From Hyaloperonospora brassicae (taxonomy: Eukaryota; Oomycota; Peronosporomycetes; Peronosporales; Peronosporaceae): a DNA stretch of 64,000 bases. The notes beneath the pieces were generated by a model. The model searched no databases. It was not told the origin of the DNA and was given only the letters and a program-made list of their open reading frames with translations. The translations under genes and the position numbers were made by a program. Position 1 is the stretch's first letter, and each line of letters opens with the position of its first letter. Shown here piece by piece: positions 1 through 11,355 of the stretch. Location: NCBI GenBank assembly GCA_947650285.1, contig CANTFL010001372.1:248001-312000 (forward strand). The letters run 5' to 3'.

Positions 1-142
1 AGAGTACCTAAGAAGAACATACTACGTCTAGACATTAATGTTTGAATTTATACCTCCTTGAAGATCACGTGGTACGGTGGCTGACAAACCTCAGCCCCTA
101 ACAAATGATAAAGTGTTCTTATATCATTTTTAATGGGACTTC

Positions 143-226
143 GTCCCTTGTGTAAACCACACACGTTGCGTAACCTCGTAATCGACTCAGTCCCTTGTGT
201 AACCCACACACGTTGTGTAACCCCGT
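143..226. repeat. Short direct repeat (two 37-bp copies)
   Basis: Copies at 143-179 and 190-226 share about 33 of 37 bases (core cccttgtgtaa, then ccacacacgttg). They lie just outside the outer end of the left arm of the large inverted duplication and are not seen at the other outer end. The rest of 1-254 shows no coding feature. Confidence 0.7.
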
Positions 227-1938
227 TTTAAGTACGAATAAGCAGTGCCCCGTAACAAACATCACATTAAATCCTATCCATCGAGATTTCACTGATTTGC
301 TTCTGTGTTCGCGTGTAGCTGTCGCCGTTGCGGCGGTGTGGAGTTGTGCGGTAGATAGACATCGCAGGTATAAAGTATTGCACCACAATGCCGTCTCTCT
401 ATTCGCAGCGTGCGCAGCTATTTTCGCAGTTCCACGTCTTTGAGACTCCGTCGAAGATTCGGACATTTGGCACAAGTGTAGAGCAAATGTCGTGGCGGCC
501 GAAGATGAGGGAGCAGGCACATTGCACAATGAAGCAGCAGTCGTGTTGTGTGCAGAATGCTTTGTGCCGCCGATTTCGCTCAAACAACACGAGGCGGATG
601 GTTCCACATTCGATCGAACTCGACTGCTGCTTGAATGGTATCGCTCATACTCGCGTAGATCCGTGTATGTGAGAAGCTGCTTGTCCCGGGTTGCTCGTTT
701 CGGGCTGCTCGTTTCGGGTTGTTCATCGTCGCCTTCTCGCTAGTGTTGCACTGGAACGCGATTTGCGATCAGTGCAGCATTGCAAGGCATACATTGGTTC
801 AATGGCCAGTTCAGCTTTTTGACTTGATCGAACATGTAGCACACGTGTCCTGCTACTGAACGAGGCTACATTCGTATCACAGTCGGTCTCAATGCACTTA
901 CACAGAATACTGGTGCTCGCATCCTGGAGCTTGTGCAATCACGTTGCAAGGTACGTGCGTGTGTCAGCAACTCTCATGGTGCACACCAAGTGAGAAATGG
1001 GTCGTCGATCCGATCCGCCACCATCCATCACACCATGGGACTGCTCAATCTCTTTCCCATTGCTCCAACGTTGTACGCATACGGGCAACATATCCGATGT
1101 TTCCGTGCGGTCATACGCAGAGGCACATTCGATTGCTTGGTGATCAGCGCTGGCGCTTTCAGTATTATTTCGCCGAGTTAGGATGGAAAAAGGCGACGAA
1201 GTGGTGGACGTATCAGTCACACTATGCCGAGTCGTTTCCTAATTGACTTGTTCGCGCCGGGCAAAGGAGACTGGAAGGCAGCAGACTGCTCGTTGCGTCT
1301 ACACGATCGCACGAGCTCTGACTTCCGGCTACGTGCGATTCTGTATGCTTTATGACCCACAGCAGCGACGCTGACGTTCACAATGCCGCTGTGCGTGTCC
1401 ATTTTGCCACTTGTTACTAGTGCGCTGCATGAAAAGTCGATGTGGACATGCCACTCCTCCGCTCGTCGTACGCTATCTACGGCGTATAGCAGCCGTGGGT
1501 CGTGAAGCGATTCTACACAGCTACAGCGACTGCAGCATCACTTTATGTGTGACAGAGACCGCAGTCCCGACACGATAGCGCCCGTGTCAGGATAGATGTA
1601 GGCGCATGTCTGTAGAGCGAGGGGCTCGAGATCTGCTGGCTGCACTACTGCGTGGGGCAAAGTTTCGTGCGTGTCGATTGGAGACAGCGCATTCCATACC
1701 GACTGTCTGAGCAAAGCATGATGGAGACCTTGGGGTGCTGCTGCTTATTGCAATACGCCGTCTTCCAATGTGAAGGTAAGGTGCGTGCTGTGAACGTTCC
1801 TGTCATTATTTGTTGCGCGTGCACGAAGTTGCACCATTCTTGTACATGACGCAAGCAACGACTGCATGAGAACCTCCACGACTATGATCATGGGATGCAG
1901 TTGCTCTCAAGTCGGTCGTCTCGATGACCCTTACTGCT

Positions 1939-2331
1939 TCAAGGTGGTCTCGACCGTACGTCTGGGTTCATGGTGGCCAGCCAGACAGACCTCTGTGAGC
2001 GGACCAACATGGAAAGAGTGGAGACAATGCACAGCGTGAACGAAGGATCGATCCGACGGATGTTTCGTCGCCTGCCAACCATTCTCCGTCTCATAACAAC
2101 ACAGTGTTGATACGGATGTGGGCCGCTCGGCTCGAAACCCCACGACGTATCAAACGTGGCGCCGAGTCGACCCCTTCGATACCAAGGGACGCGCCAGTCA
2201 CTGCGCTGGACACGACTCATTCGAAATAGGAGACGCAGTAGCAGCAGTGGCAGTGGCAGTAGCAGCAGTGGCAGTAGCACCAACTCAACGTAAGCAACCG
2301 CGACATCGAACGTCGTAAAACAGCGCTCCAT
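1939..2331 (-). CDS. Hypothetical 130-aa protein, left-arm copy
   Basis: ATG-started ORF of 130 codons with a hydrophobic N-terminal stretch (about residues 14-36) made of Leu/Pro repeats encoded by a GCAGTA/GTGGCA-type microsatellite near 2229-2281. The rest is basic and Arg/Trp-rich. The copy at 21746-22138 is the same length with one residue difference that I can see (Met versus Ile in the middle). No family is recognised. The hydrophobic run could be a signal anchor, but the microsatellite makes chance translation possible. The main support for coding is retention of the full frame in both arms, which is weak because the arms are young. Confidence 0.3.
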   Translation of the reverse strand: MERCFTTFDVAVAYVELVLLPLLLLPLPLLLLRLLFRMSRVQRSDWRVPWYRRGRLGATFDTSWGFEPSGPHPYQHCVVMRRRMVGRRRNIRRIDPSFTLCIVSTLSMLVRSQRSVWLATMNPDVRSRPP

Positions 2332-2651
2332 TGTGTGCGATCAAACACAATGCACTCGTCGACTCGACCCTCCAGCTCTGAACGCTCTTCTCTTCGATCC
2401 ACAGCTCAAACGCTGCGGCACCAGTTCCAGCGCCATCCACCCCACAGCTGCTGTAACTATCGCGCCCTCTGTACCGCCGCGACTGCTTCGAATCCCTCTG
2501 CGCTAAAAGCTCCACCTCTTCTCCAAACTCTCTTGTCACTTTTGCTCGCCGTCGTGCAGTTCGATGTGGGGCTTCCGTTCACATGTCCGCCACATGCACA
2601 TGTCCGACCTGGTCGAGTGGCTCTCTCCCCCCACGCATCGAGTCCGCCCCG

Positions 2652-2795
2652 CTAGTCCCGTCGCACGGCCTTGAACGCCTTCTTGTTCTGCAGCGCCATG
2701 TACACCATCGGCAGCAGCACACCCACCAGCAGCACCACAAAGCCAGCGACGTACGCGCTGGAGCCGTACGACACTGTCGCTTCGATGCCGTTCAT
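2652..2795 (-). CDS. Small single-pass membrane protein (47 aa), left-arm copy
   Basis: ATG-started ORF of 47 codons. An N-terminal polar segment (residues 1-15) is followed by one clear membrane segment (about 16-34, Val/Leu/Gly-rich) and a short basic tail rich in Lys/Arg ending in RRD. This layout is typical of small single-pass eukaryotic membrane proteins, with the positive tail probably cytosolic. The nucleotide sequence is the same in the right arm (21281-21424). The family is not recognised and I do not assign a function. No intron signals were seen inside. It was too short for ordinary ORF listing. Confidence 0.5.
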   Translation of the reverse strand: MNGIEATVSYGSSAYVAGFVVLLVGVLLPMVYMALQNKKAFKAVRRD

Positions 2796-3021
2796 TTGGG
2801 GTGGAGAGTAGCGACAATGAGTGGCACAAAGTGCGGCCGCCTCAGCGCTTTAGCGTCGGGTTTGACGCCACTCCGTTCGTTGTGTGACAGGTCGACAGGT
2901 CGACGCGGTGTGGCACTCCAACTGGCAGTCAGTCGTACGCCGCTCTCTCTATCTGTGGCGTCTGTAGCGCTCCCACCAAACACGTGCGAAACAGAACGCC
3001 CCACTTTTCCTTCTTGTCGCT

Positions 3022-3384
3022 TTGTCTCTGCAACTGCGACAGTGTCGAACGCCAGTGCTGAATGGCAGAAGGACTCTCGTTTTTCGCTCAGTATTTCTGG
3101 TTCGCGACAGGTATCAGCTGGACACCCCCCGAGCTCAGTGTGGCGATGGGACTGTATCAGAGCTGCAGATGGGCGACACGTTTTACAGCGACGACGTCGA
3201 GCGCCAGTGCCGGTCATTCGTATCGCTGGAGGCCATTGCAGACGCTGTGCAGCTGAATGGGGCGCTACTGACACGAGCGATTCGAGAGGACATTGGATCG
3301 GTCTGCTCGACGGAAGACCTGCACACGAGCGGACGTGGGCCATATGAACTCAGGTGGTGTTCCTCCAGTGTACACATAGTGTGA
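3022..3384 (+). other. Coding-like stretch in left arm, unresolved
   Basis: An open frame runs to a TGA at 3384. It has no ATG at its start (first codon TTG) and includes a well-composed segment around 3165-3330 with alternating hydrophobic and acidic residues (FYSDDVERQC, then an Ala/Leu-rich stretch). The mirror copy is at 20692-21054 on the minus strand. A possible exon with ATG at 3062 and a GTATCA...TTTTACAG intron (3111-3188) overlaps in another frame. It may be part of a multi-exon gene, but I cannot choose a frame. Confidence 0.25.
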
Positions 3385-3973
3385 GAAGTGTGCAGGTACC
3401 ATCGCCTCAACTGCTTCTGTAGCAGCAGTCGCAGTGGCGCAGCTGTAGTTGGGTCTGACGATGCGGTGCAGCTGCAGTCGTCGACTCAGCTGATCAAGTG
3501 ACAACGGAAGTGCGAATGCTTACAGCCGAAGCATGTGGAGTCCGACTGTGTGGTTGCTGCCACTTGCGCCGAGGAGAGAGACGATGCGGAGAAAAGAGCG
3601 GCGGCAAAGGCAGTAGCAGCAAACAGTTGGCGCTCATGACACTGGAGGCGGATCTGCCAGCGCCTCGCGCGACGTGGAGCAGCGCAGCAATAGTCCAAGT
3701 CAAAGGAGGCGAAGAAGAAGAAGATGGTGATGACGATGGTGATGATGATGGACTCGGACTCGGTAGAGAACCTGGGCAGGCGATCGAGGAAGGTGGGGGT
3801 GGGCCCCGCAGGCGACGCTGCAGAGCTCAAGTGCACAGGACGTTTGCGACGTGTGCGCAGTGGACGAAAAGGTGCGCTCGAGGACGCACACGCGCAGTGA
3901 AGGAGCACAGTGTATGTCAGTGCCTGCAGTGGATCGAGAAGCGTCGAAACGTCGAAACGTCGGTGACGAGTCG

Positions 3974-4096
3974 CTAGTCGTTGTTTTTAGTCTCGACGGG
4001 AAATCGCACTACGGCCTTCCGCTGCGAGTCAGCAAACAGTACCGTGTACTCCATCCATACAATGTGTGGGCTGTCTGTCTCGTATCCAAAGTCCAT
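3974..4096 (-). CDS. Hypothetical 40-aa ORF, left-arm copy
   Basis: ATG-started 40-codon ORF with protein-like composition (MDFGYETD start, then WMEYTVLF and a closing KAVVRFPVE segment). It is identical to 19974-20096 in the right arm. It could be a terminal exon of a longer gene. In the left arm the sequence immediately upstream of its start is missing (deletion at about 4110), so only the right-arm copy could retain an upstream exon. No family recognised. Confidence 0.35.
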   Translation of the reverse strand: MDFGYETDSPHIVWMEYTVLFADSQRKAVVRFPVETKNND

Positions 4097-4135
4097 AAAC
4101 TCTCATGCTAGAGCAGGCAAATCGGCTCACGCACG

Positions 4136-4217
4136 CAGAGCGTAACTGTCCGCGTAGCACTGTTCGACCGTAGCCTTCGCACGGCAGAACACACCGCTTC
4201 ACAGGCAGTTACGCTTT
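4136..4217. repeat. Short hairpin-forming element (left arm)
   Basis: A perfect 10-bp inverted pair, agcgtaactg at 4139-4148 and cagttacgct at 4206-4215, with partial complementarity further in. The same structure lies in the right arm at 19680-19756. It resembles a very short MITE. The copia element inserted only about 10 bp beyond its right end. Confidence 0.5.
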
Positions 4218-4222
4218 ACGTG

Positions 4223-4227
4223 TGTGT
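4223..4227 (+). repeat. Target site duplication, 5' copy
   Basis: TGTGT directly before the first base of the 5' LTR. The matching copy is 11356-11360. The unoccupied right arm has a single site at this point, which supports this as the insertion target. Confidence 0.75.
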
Positions 4228-4622
4228 TGTTATAATATATTGTTCTGGCAGGTCAGGAAAGCTCAGTGTGAAGACTGCAAGACCCATGACAGGTAATGGG
4301 CAACTCACCTGATCGACTAACAAGTTGACAGGTGGGACCAAGACGTGAAATCTTGACATGTGGGACTGGGGGAGAAAATCGCCATGTCGAACTTCAATCG
4401 TAGATAATAGGTGAGACAAAGACATATGGACGTCGTATGAGACCAGCGATGACACACGGTGATAGGCACGCTGGATGTATGCCAGGTGTGACTTGACTAG
4501 GTCCAGTTGCAGTACTGGTCATCAACGGCATATGGTAGGGTTAACAACGAAAAGGAGTTAACACTCAATATATTTTACTTTTACTTCCTACTCCTACTGC
4601 ACCAGTGCGACTACTTCTAACA
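4228..4622 (+). repeat. 5' LTR of copia element
   Basis: Starts TGTTATAATATATTG and ends CTTCTAACA. It aligns end to end with 10962-11355, with few substitutions and a one-base length difference near the 3' end. The LTRs are much better matched to each other than the internal genes are to a working reading frame. Confidence 0.9.
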
Positions 4623-5079
4623 GGTTATAAGCCTAACTACACGTGTTGATGGTACGGCGGAGGTATTCAAGATAATGCTGGCCATGCTTGGGGGCCTGTT
4701 TAATCAAATGAAATTGATGGGGGTCTCTAAGGGAGAGAAAGGCAGCAGACTGAGTAAGGACTCACTCGAGTAACGTGCAGACAACTATTAAAAGGAGGTC
4801 AGGGCAGGGATCAACACCAAGGCCTTGGAACGATGTCCTCTCACGGTAACACCATACGTGTCGCCAGCGACCTACTTTGATATACGGAGACAACAACAAC
4901 CAGCAGATGTTTAAGGAACCCCTGCAAGATATGCATACCCGGGCATCAACATGTGTCAGGGACCCGACCCTGGGCCACACAGGGCGGACTTACCTGTGGG
5001 ACATCTTTTTGGCATGGGTCTTCCCACCCGAGGGTATGTACACCCTGAACATCCGAGAATGGACATGCCGGACAAGCAA

Positions 5080-5940
5080 CAACGGAAGATCGCGTTGCAA
5101 CCTATTGATGAAAAGGAACTCTATTTTATGGTTTGGTAGCGGTTTCGTGGAGTATGGCAAGGAATCTTTCCGCCAAGTCGGGTTCGAAGCGCTTGCATGT
5201 GGTTTCTAATGACCGGAGGATATTAAGGTTGCTATTCTAGGTCAGAATCTAGCCGATAAGGCACAGACGTACTAGCGTCGGCAAGTTAAGACGTGGTGGC
5301 TTGAAAGTCAATTCTTTAAGCACGCAATGCATACAATTTTATAGACTTTCACCACGAATATTTCACCAGCACAGAGCATGAAGTTTCTCACAGCACGCAA
5401 GACACCTCCCTAAAATTGAACGGATCATTTTCTGTATTTAACGGCCGTCAGCGATGCCTGTGGAGGTGCAGACAGCCTTGTGCTGGACAACATCGTTCAT
5501 TATGATGATTTACACATGCGAACGACGATGTTGTCCAGGTCAAATACTCATCGCATCGACTACATGCGGCAAGCAGAGAAATTGGAGCAATTTTCCTGAT
5601 CGACAGAGGTGGACACCCACGCAAGGAGCTTCTGGCGCAATGCGGTGAATTCTGCCGAGGCCGTGAAGGCGTTCAAAGACAACACCAGGCCAAGACCGAC
5701 GCAACCACGAACCGACATTCGGTCTTGCTTCAAATGTTGATAAGTCGGGCACATTCGGTCGCGGTGCCCGCTGACAAAAAAACCGGGTGCGAACTTCGAC
5801 TTCGCGGTTGACCATGGTTCGAGTAATTGGCCCGGTCTTTGAATACGCGACAGCGGCTCGAGTATACATTTGGTCAATGAATCTAGTTTGCTCACATGTA
5901 CGACCACTTGTGGCAGCGAGTGTCTGACCGCAGCCACCGA
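5080..5940 (+). pseudogene. copia gag, zinc knuckle and protease relics
   Basis: Gag-like text (FVEYGKE, then a PEDIKVAILGQNL run) occurs around 5110-5270 in shifting frames. At 5726-5780 a CCHC knuckle reads CFKC, two stop codons, then VGHIRSRC. Near 5840-5890 an Asp-Ser-Gly aspartic-protease signature (DSGSSIHLV) follows. All of these match corresponding parts of the second copia element in the window. The stops in the knuckle show the element is dead. Confidence 0.7.
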
Positions 5941-6389
5941 TAATAATGCACTGCGGATTACCCGACAAGAGACTGTGGACATCTAGTTCGTTGCACTTGG
6001 AGTCGCCAACACAGTGAGACTCCGAAATGTTCAGTACGCGAAAAATCTCGAGCGTGATTTCCCTTCATATGGATTGCTCGAGGCCAAGGGTTGCGTTCTC
6101 GAAGATCGAGGAGGGAAGCGCGTGTTGTCTTTTGGTGTTGGTGGTACGTCCATCATAGGCGTATAATTCTGCAATAACGTTTGATTGTTGCTGTGACTTC
6201 GTCACAGCAATCGTTATTCCAAGCCACCGCAAGAGACATTTATGAAGGTCATCAATTCACCTGAATACGAATCCGATTTCCGATGTTCAGTAAGGTACCT
6301 TGATGACATTTTATAGGCCTCTAGGACAAATTCGCTTCAACAAGATCATGAAGATGGCCTAAGACCCAATATCAGGCATACGACTGACT

Positions 6390-7060
6390 AATACGACACG
6401 TCAAATTTGTCTAACCTGTGCGAGGAGAAAGCAGACCATAGGGATTCGGTTAAATATGAACACGGGCACAAACTCGCCAATCGACGTGACCGGGAGCGTC
6501 CTCTATTCGGACCTCAAGGGTCCCATGACCCTTGTGACCATTTGGAAATTCAATACATGATTAACTTTATCGATCACCGATCAAGCTGCTGTTAAGTGTT
6601 TTTGGCCAAGTCAAAGGATTCAGCCGCTTCGAAGCTCAAATTCTTCATATCACGATTCGATCGTGAATTAAATTGCAAGATTCACGTTCTAAGTACCGAC
6701 GGTGGAAATGAGTACAAGAAGATCAACCTATATTGATCAGTGATAGACATTTCGCGTCAAGCAAGTGAAGCGAGAAACCAAGCGATCATCAGTAAGGCTG
6801 AACGGATGCACCACACCATCATTCACACGGTGGATAGTATGATCTTTGCATCCAACGTGCTACTATCGATTTGAGATGATGATGCAGAATATGCCTCGTA
6901 CATTCAAATTTCGAAATAAGACCAAGTCCAATCCTGGTGGTGTATCTCCTATGGAGGTTTTGACGAATAAGGTTCCCGTTTTGAAGGGCATCGTGGTATT
7001 TGGGTCAAATTGCATTGCGCATAGAGGCCCGAACAACAAGTCACTTGTGTAGCACGGGAG
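6390..7060 (+). pseudogene. copia integrase relic
   Basis: The part around 6410-6570 matches the zinc-binding and leading catalytic segment of integrase in the second element (NSPIDVTGSVLYSDLKGP versus its LDLKGPMTL). Further pieces up to about 7050 include a segment that reads like the conserved PMEVLTNKVPVLKGIVVFGS end of copia integrases. Frames are broken repeatedly. Confidence 0.55.
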
Positions 7061-7475
7061 GCAAGGCATCATCATTGGGCGAGTCAGTGAAACGATAGGG
7101 TACAATATGTACATTACAGTGGATAAGGTGGTCGTGGTGCCTTAACACATTTAAAACGTTGGAGCACCACATGTTGACCAGTATAAAGGAAGATATCCCC
7201 TGATATGGTATGCCTTTATGAGGGTCCACGTCGTAATCATCAAGCTGTGGACGAAGTGATCAAGGTGTTAAAGGGCGTGTGAAAAGGCTCACAAGAGTCG
7301 AAAGACTACATGGACTAGAGAGCTTCATGGTAAAAGGTTGACGACCTTAAGTTAACCGAAAAGAACCAAGAACGAGACATCGGCGGAAAACTGTGACGTC
7401 GCGAATGTTGTCATCGAGCAATATTTGCATTATTACGGTAATTTAATGAAAGGCAAGCATAATGATCAATGACTG

Positions 7476-7885
7476 GTGGTCATGACCGAAGAGCTGGATG
7501 CTTTGAAGTCAAACGATGTGTGGAAGATTGTCGTGCCACCAAAAGGCGCACACGTCTTACATAAAAAGTGGGTTACAAGACCACGACGGATGAAAATAAT
7601 AAAATCGAGAGATACAAGGAACATTTGGTTGTGTGCGGAAATAAACAAGTTTTTAATGTTGGTTACAATCGGATGTTTGCGGTAGTATTTTGTTGGTGAC
7701 CGTCGAGTTGATTTTAGTCCTTTCCGGAAAATGGAACGTGCCGGCACGCCATGGCGACGTGCTGAATGCTCACGTAAAAGCAGATAAAGAGGAGCGCCTA
7801 TTTATCGACATGAATAAATTGAAGGCTATGCAAGTGAATAAAAGAGGTCTTGAAGGTTTGGTAAAGTCACCAATAAATTGATGGG
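7476..7885 (+). pseudogene. copia reverse transcriptase, N-terminal half
   Basis: Reads EELDALKSNDVWKIVVPPKG followed by a KKWV segment, the standard start of copia RT, and continues to an AHVKADKEERLFIDM segment before being cut by a foreign insertion. The second half resumes near 9796. Confidence 0.75.
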
Positions 7886-9796
7886 ACGTGGATCGGTGAC
7901 CACCCAGTTAAGGTGTCACTTACTGGTGGAAAATTAGACCTTGGGACCTGGCGATCTAATAATATATGGGATGCAATCCCAACGGAGAAAGACGAGTGAT
8001 CCAACTGTCGTCAGATTGATAAGTATGGAACGATCTGAGACGGGGCGCGGAAAGGTATGATTTCCACGCTACAATCTGGGACAATGAATGATTTCAATGG
8101 TGCGATCTAAGACAAGGGAATGGATTGCATCAAACAACCGATCTGAAGCAGAATTATTATGGGAAAGGTGCATCGGGGACCAGGCGATATGAGGCTACTC
8201 TGTGACAAAGGTGCCGAAATCCATCAGATCGGTGACACTCGTTACCGGTCTCCCCGAAGGGAATACGGATTTAGGTTAATTGTGGCCCGATCCGGAAGTG
8301 TGGATATTTGTGGGAGCCCGTGGGACCGTTGTAAGAACTGCGGATGGTCCCATTGAGCAGACAAACCCGTCAGGATGATATCGGAGTACGCTCAATGGAC
8401 GGAAGAACACATATGGCCGGATTGTACTGTGTCGGTCCTCAACAATCTCGAATTGGACATCAGATCGGTCATGTTCCCTGCTGACTATGGATATATCGGT
8501 GATGAAGCTGTTGAATCGTGATAAACATGCTTGATGAAGGTCCATGAGTGATGTCTTAAAAGTTCAGATCGAAAGAGCCAGTGGAAGCCGGCCGAATTGA
8601 CGTCGTAAAATGGATTTAGACACATTCGGCATTTGGATACTATTTTGGACTTTTCGGTACCAAAATTGGGTATTTGGTACCGTATTTGGAATTTGGTCCT
8701 TTTTGGTGTCTAGGTACGATATCAAGAGTATTGGCGCTATCTTTGGAGTACAGATCACGAAATTTTGACACGTGTTCACGGGGGCGGTCAAGCTTAAAGG
8801 TGATATCGACTTGGAGAGTGACCTATGGTTGGGAATAGGCTTAAAGATAGGTTGGATATTAATTTGGTTGGTTAATAAACAGACTTGAACTCTACTTCTT
8901 CTACTCACGACGCACGTTCTCCTCCCCTCTTCTCCGGGCAAGATTGATTTGGCTTCCCCGGCGGGTCAAAGCACGCGTGTTACAGGTAAACAGAAGACCG
9001 ATCTTGGATTGTTGGCCAATATCAAGAAGAGCGATATCGGGATATCTGGCCGGGATCGATCAAGTACTCACACTCAACTCAACTGCTAGGGTAGCAGCAA
9101 GCAAGAACAAAGGAAAATGATTTTGGTTACAAGATAGCAAGGCGGCTAAAGTGGTCAGAAGATCTGGACAAGGAGTTCAAGACAAGACCGAGCAAGACCG
9201 AGACGATCTACCGGATAGATCGGCACGTTTCATTTTGGCGAAACAAGACACCGATCTGCCCAAATTGCGCACTTTCAGCAAGATCGGCCGATCCCAAGAC
9301 CAGATCGGTCCGATCCCAATGCAAGATCGACGCAGGGCTACTATTTGCTGAGTGAGGATTTCCGCGCAGCAAAGACCCCGACCCCAAGAATAAATCGAGA
9401 TCGGTGTGATTCAAGATCGAGATCGCGACGCTTCCAGATAGAGATCGCCGCGTCTCAAGATCAAGATCGCAGAACCCCGTTCGTGGTGTGGAGATTTCCG
9501 CACAGGAAACAAAATCTCAACCCAACCTCTCAGCGAGATCGACATCTCCCAGGGCCGTTACGAAGAGCTCAAGCCAGCCCAACCGACGGGTACACAAAGT
9601 GAGCACAAGGCTATACAACAAGACACAAACCGTAGTACCCCCTCCGTGAGTCGGCAAGTCCGGGCAAGTGGAAGATCGACCCTCACAATAGCGATTTTGT
9701 GAGATCGACTGCGCAACAATGGCGTTGATGTGAAACCTCCAAGGGAAGTTTCTCCGTAGTCGTCCATTTTGTTTGAGTCCGTAGAGCAGTTTATAT
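7885..9796. mobile_element. Foreign insertion inside copia reverse transcriptase
   Basis: About 1.9 kb separates the two halves of the RT, so it was inserted after the copia element. It carries no recognisable protein. The 3' part (9160-9560) is crowded with short agatcg/gatcgg motifs. A stretch near 8870-8945 (aataaacagactt, then a CT-rich run) resembles the R/U5 end of an LTR, so this may be a fragment of an LTR element (LTR plus leader). Exact ends and a target duplication were not found. Confidence 0.45.
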
Positions 9797-10165
9797 AGTA
9801 GTAGTGGAGAAATCGCTTTACAGACTAAAACAAGCTGGACGACTTTGGAACAAGCTTTTGCATTCAACTCTTATCGAAGAGGATAAAAAGCAGTGCACAA
9901 CGGAAATGTGCTTGTAATACAATCTGGATGGTGGCACTTGTACCGTGGTTGGAGTGTAAGTGGATGATCTTTTGTCCACTGGTACGAAACAAGGTGTGGT
10001 CGATGTTTTCTTCGCTGAAACGAAGGAACTATCGATCATGTACCTGGGCGTCGTGAAAACGTTTTTGAGATTACAAATTTTGTCGTATAATACCCATGAA
10101 TATGTCTTGGACCAAGTAGTGATGATTGACATCATTTTCAAGGGACTTCAAGTTGAAGTATGCGT
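9796..10165 (+). pseudogene. copia reverse transcriptase, C-terminal half
   Basis: Resumes with KSLYRLKQAGRLWNKLLHST, the conserved copia motif. The catalytic YVDD box at 9957-9968 reads stop-V-D-D, the tyrosine codon having become TAA. A weakened continuation follows to about 10165. Confidence 0.75.
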
Positions 10166-10424
10166 ATGGTTTCCGGACGGCAATAGGGATGAATGCAACG
10201 AGTATGACACAGAGGACTCGAGCTTCTTACCTGCGAGCGGTTTAAGTGGTGAACTAAGTTAAGGTTCGTTAAATTCATTTATCGAAAGCTTGCTCTGGAC
10301 TAAAAGGTGCACCCGCCCCGACATTTGTTATTCGGTGCACAAGGCTACGCGCTAAACGCACGAATTGACCGTCAAGGACTGGAAGACAGCGAAACGTATG
10401 GCCTGAAATTTAAAGGGGTCCAAG

Positions 10425-10735
10425 CGTTTGCCGATACAACGCAATGGTGTCGGGACGACCACGTATGATATCAAGATCGAATGTGGGAGCGACGCTGATT
10501 TCGCTGCTGACAAGGCCAATCGAAAGTCTGCGTCTGGGTGTGTACAAATTTATGGACGGTGCTGTTGTACTCTGGTCGTGCAAGAAGCAGTCAGGGGTGT
10601 CATTACGCACGATGGAGATGTAGTACATATCCACTTCTCAAGACAGTCGTGGAATCTTGAGCATGATAGAGCTACTGGTCGAATTGAAGCTTCAAGTGTG
10701 CGAGATGATGCCAATGCAGATGGTTAATTAAGCGT
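10425..10735 (+). pseudogene. copia RNase H relic
   Basis: Reads a SDADFAADKANRKSASG segment, which matches the copia RNase H signature (compare SDADFAAVKSDRKSLTG in the second element at about 37.2 kb). The frame is open for about 99 codons but lacks the last catalytic part. Confidence 0.7.
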
Positions 10736-10961
10736 CGATAAAGAAAATCGTAGTGAAGCAGAGCTTCTCAAGCGCGAAGCACGTGGATTTCTGTTATAAC
10801 TTTATCTGCCATCATACAAGTAAAGGAACTGTGATACCAAGACTCGTGAAATAGGAGAGCATGATGGCGGATGTTACCATAAGTCTTTGCCCGCCCCAAC
10901 GATGGAAAAACTACGAGGAATGTTCAGCTTAAAAATGCTTCAGGATGACGTTAAAGAGGCG

Positions 10962-11355
10962 TGTTCGAAGATATTGTTCTGACAGGCCATGGAAGCTCAG
11001 TGTGAAGACTGCAATACCCATGACAGGTAATGGGCAACTCACCTGATCGACTAACAAGTTGACAGGTGGGACCAAGACGTGAAATCTTGACATGTGGGAC
11101 TGGGGGAGAAAACCGCCATGTCGAACTTCAATCGTAGATAATAGGTGAGACAAAGACATATGGACGTCGTATGAGACCAGCGATGACACACGGTGATAGG
11201 CACGCTGGATGTATGCCAGGTGTGACTTGACTAGGTCCAGTTGCAGTACTGGTCATCAACGGCATATGGTAGGGTTAACAACGAAAAGGAGTTAACAGTC
11301 AATATATTTTACTTTTACTTCCTACTCCTACTGCACCAGTGCAACTACTTTAACA
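10962..11355 (+). repeat. 3' LTR of copia element
   Basis: Begins TGTTCGAAGATATTG and ends TTTAACA. It pairs with 4228-4622. A weak purine run (aaagaggcg) lies directly before it as a degenerate polypurine tract. Confidence 0.9.

Larger units (their letters stand above)
4228..11355 (+). mobile_element. Ty1/copia LTR retrotransposon, decayed, inserted in the left arm
   Basis: A 7128-bp element bounded by LTRs of 395 and 394 bp, with ends TGTT...AACA and a TGTGT target duplication. Relics of gag, CCHC knuckle, protease, integrase, reverse transcriptase and RNase H occur in copia order (integrase before RT) on the plus strand. All are broken by stops and frameshifts, so the element cannot act by itself. 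The sequence after the 5' LTR (ggttataagcc at 4623) is a plausible primer-binding site of initiator-tRNA type but does not match the usual form exactly. About 1.9 kb of foreign sequence interrupts the RT. The protein relics resemble those of the second copia element at 36.8-40.9 kb, so both probably belong to related families. Confidence 0.9.

Noticed and set aside
2583..3347. A 254-codon plus-strand ORF in the left arm, and its 285-codon counterpart at 20885-21742
   Set aside because: Composition is His/Ser/Pro-rich without domain signals, and it runs antisense to the 47-aa membrane ORF. The two copies have different start points because of a one-base indel, so the frame is not conserved between arms.
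5484..5537. 13-bp perfect inverted repeat with a 28-bp loop in the copia gag region
   Set aside because: Isolated, inside decayed coding sequence, and not matched at any other place in the window. Chance or a local template-switch event is sufficient.
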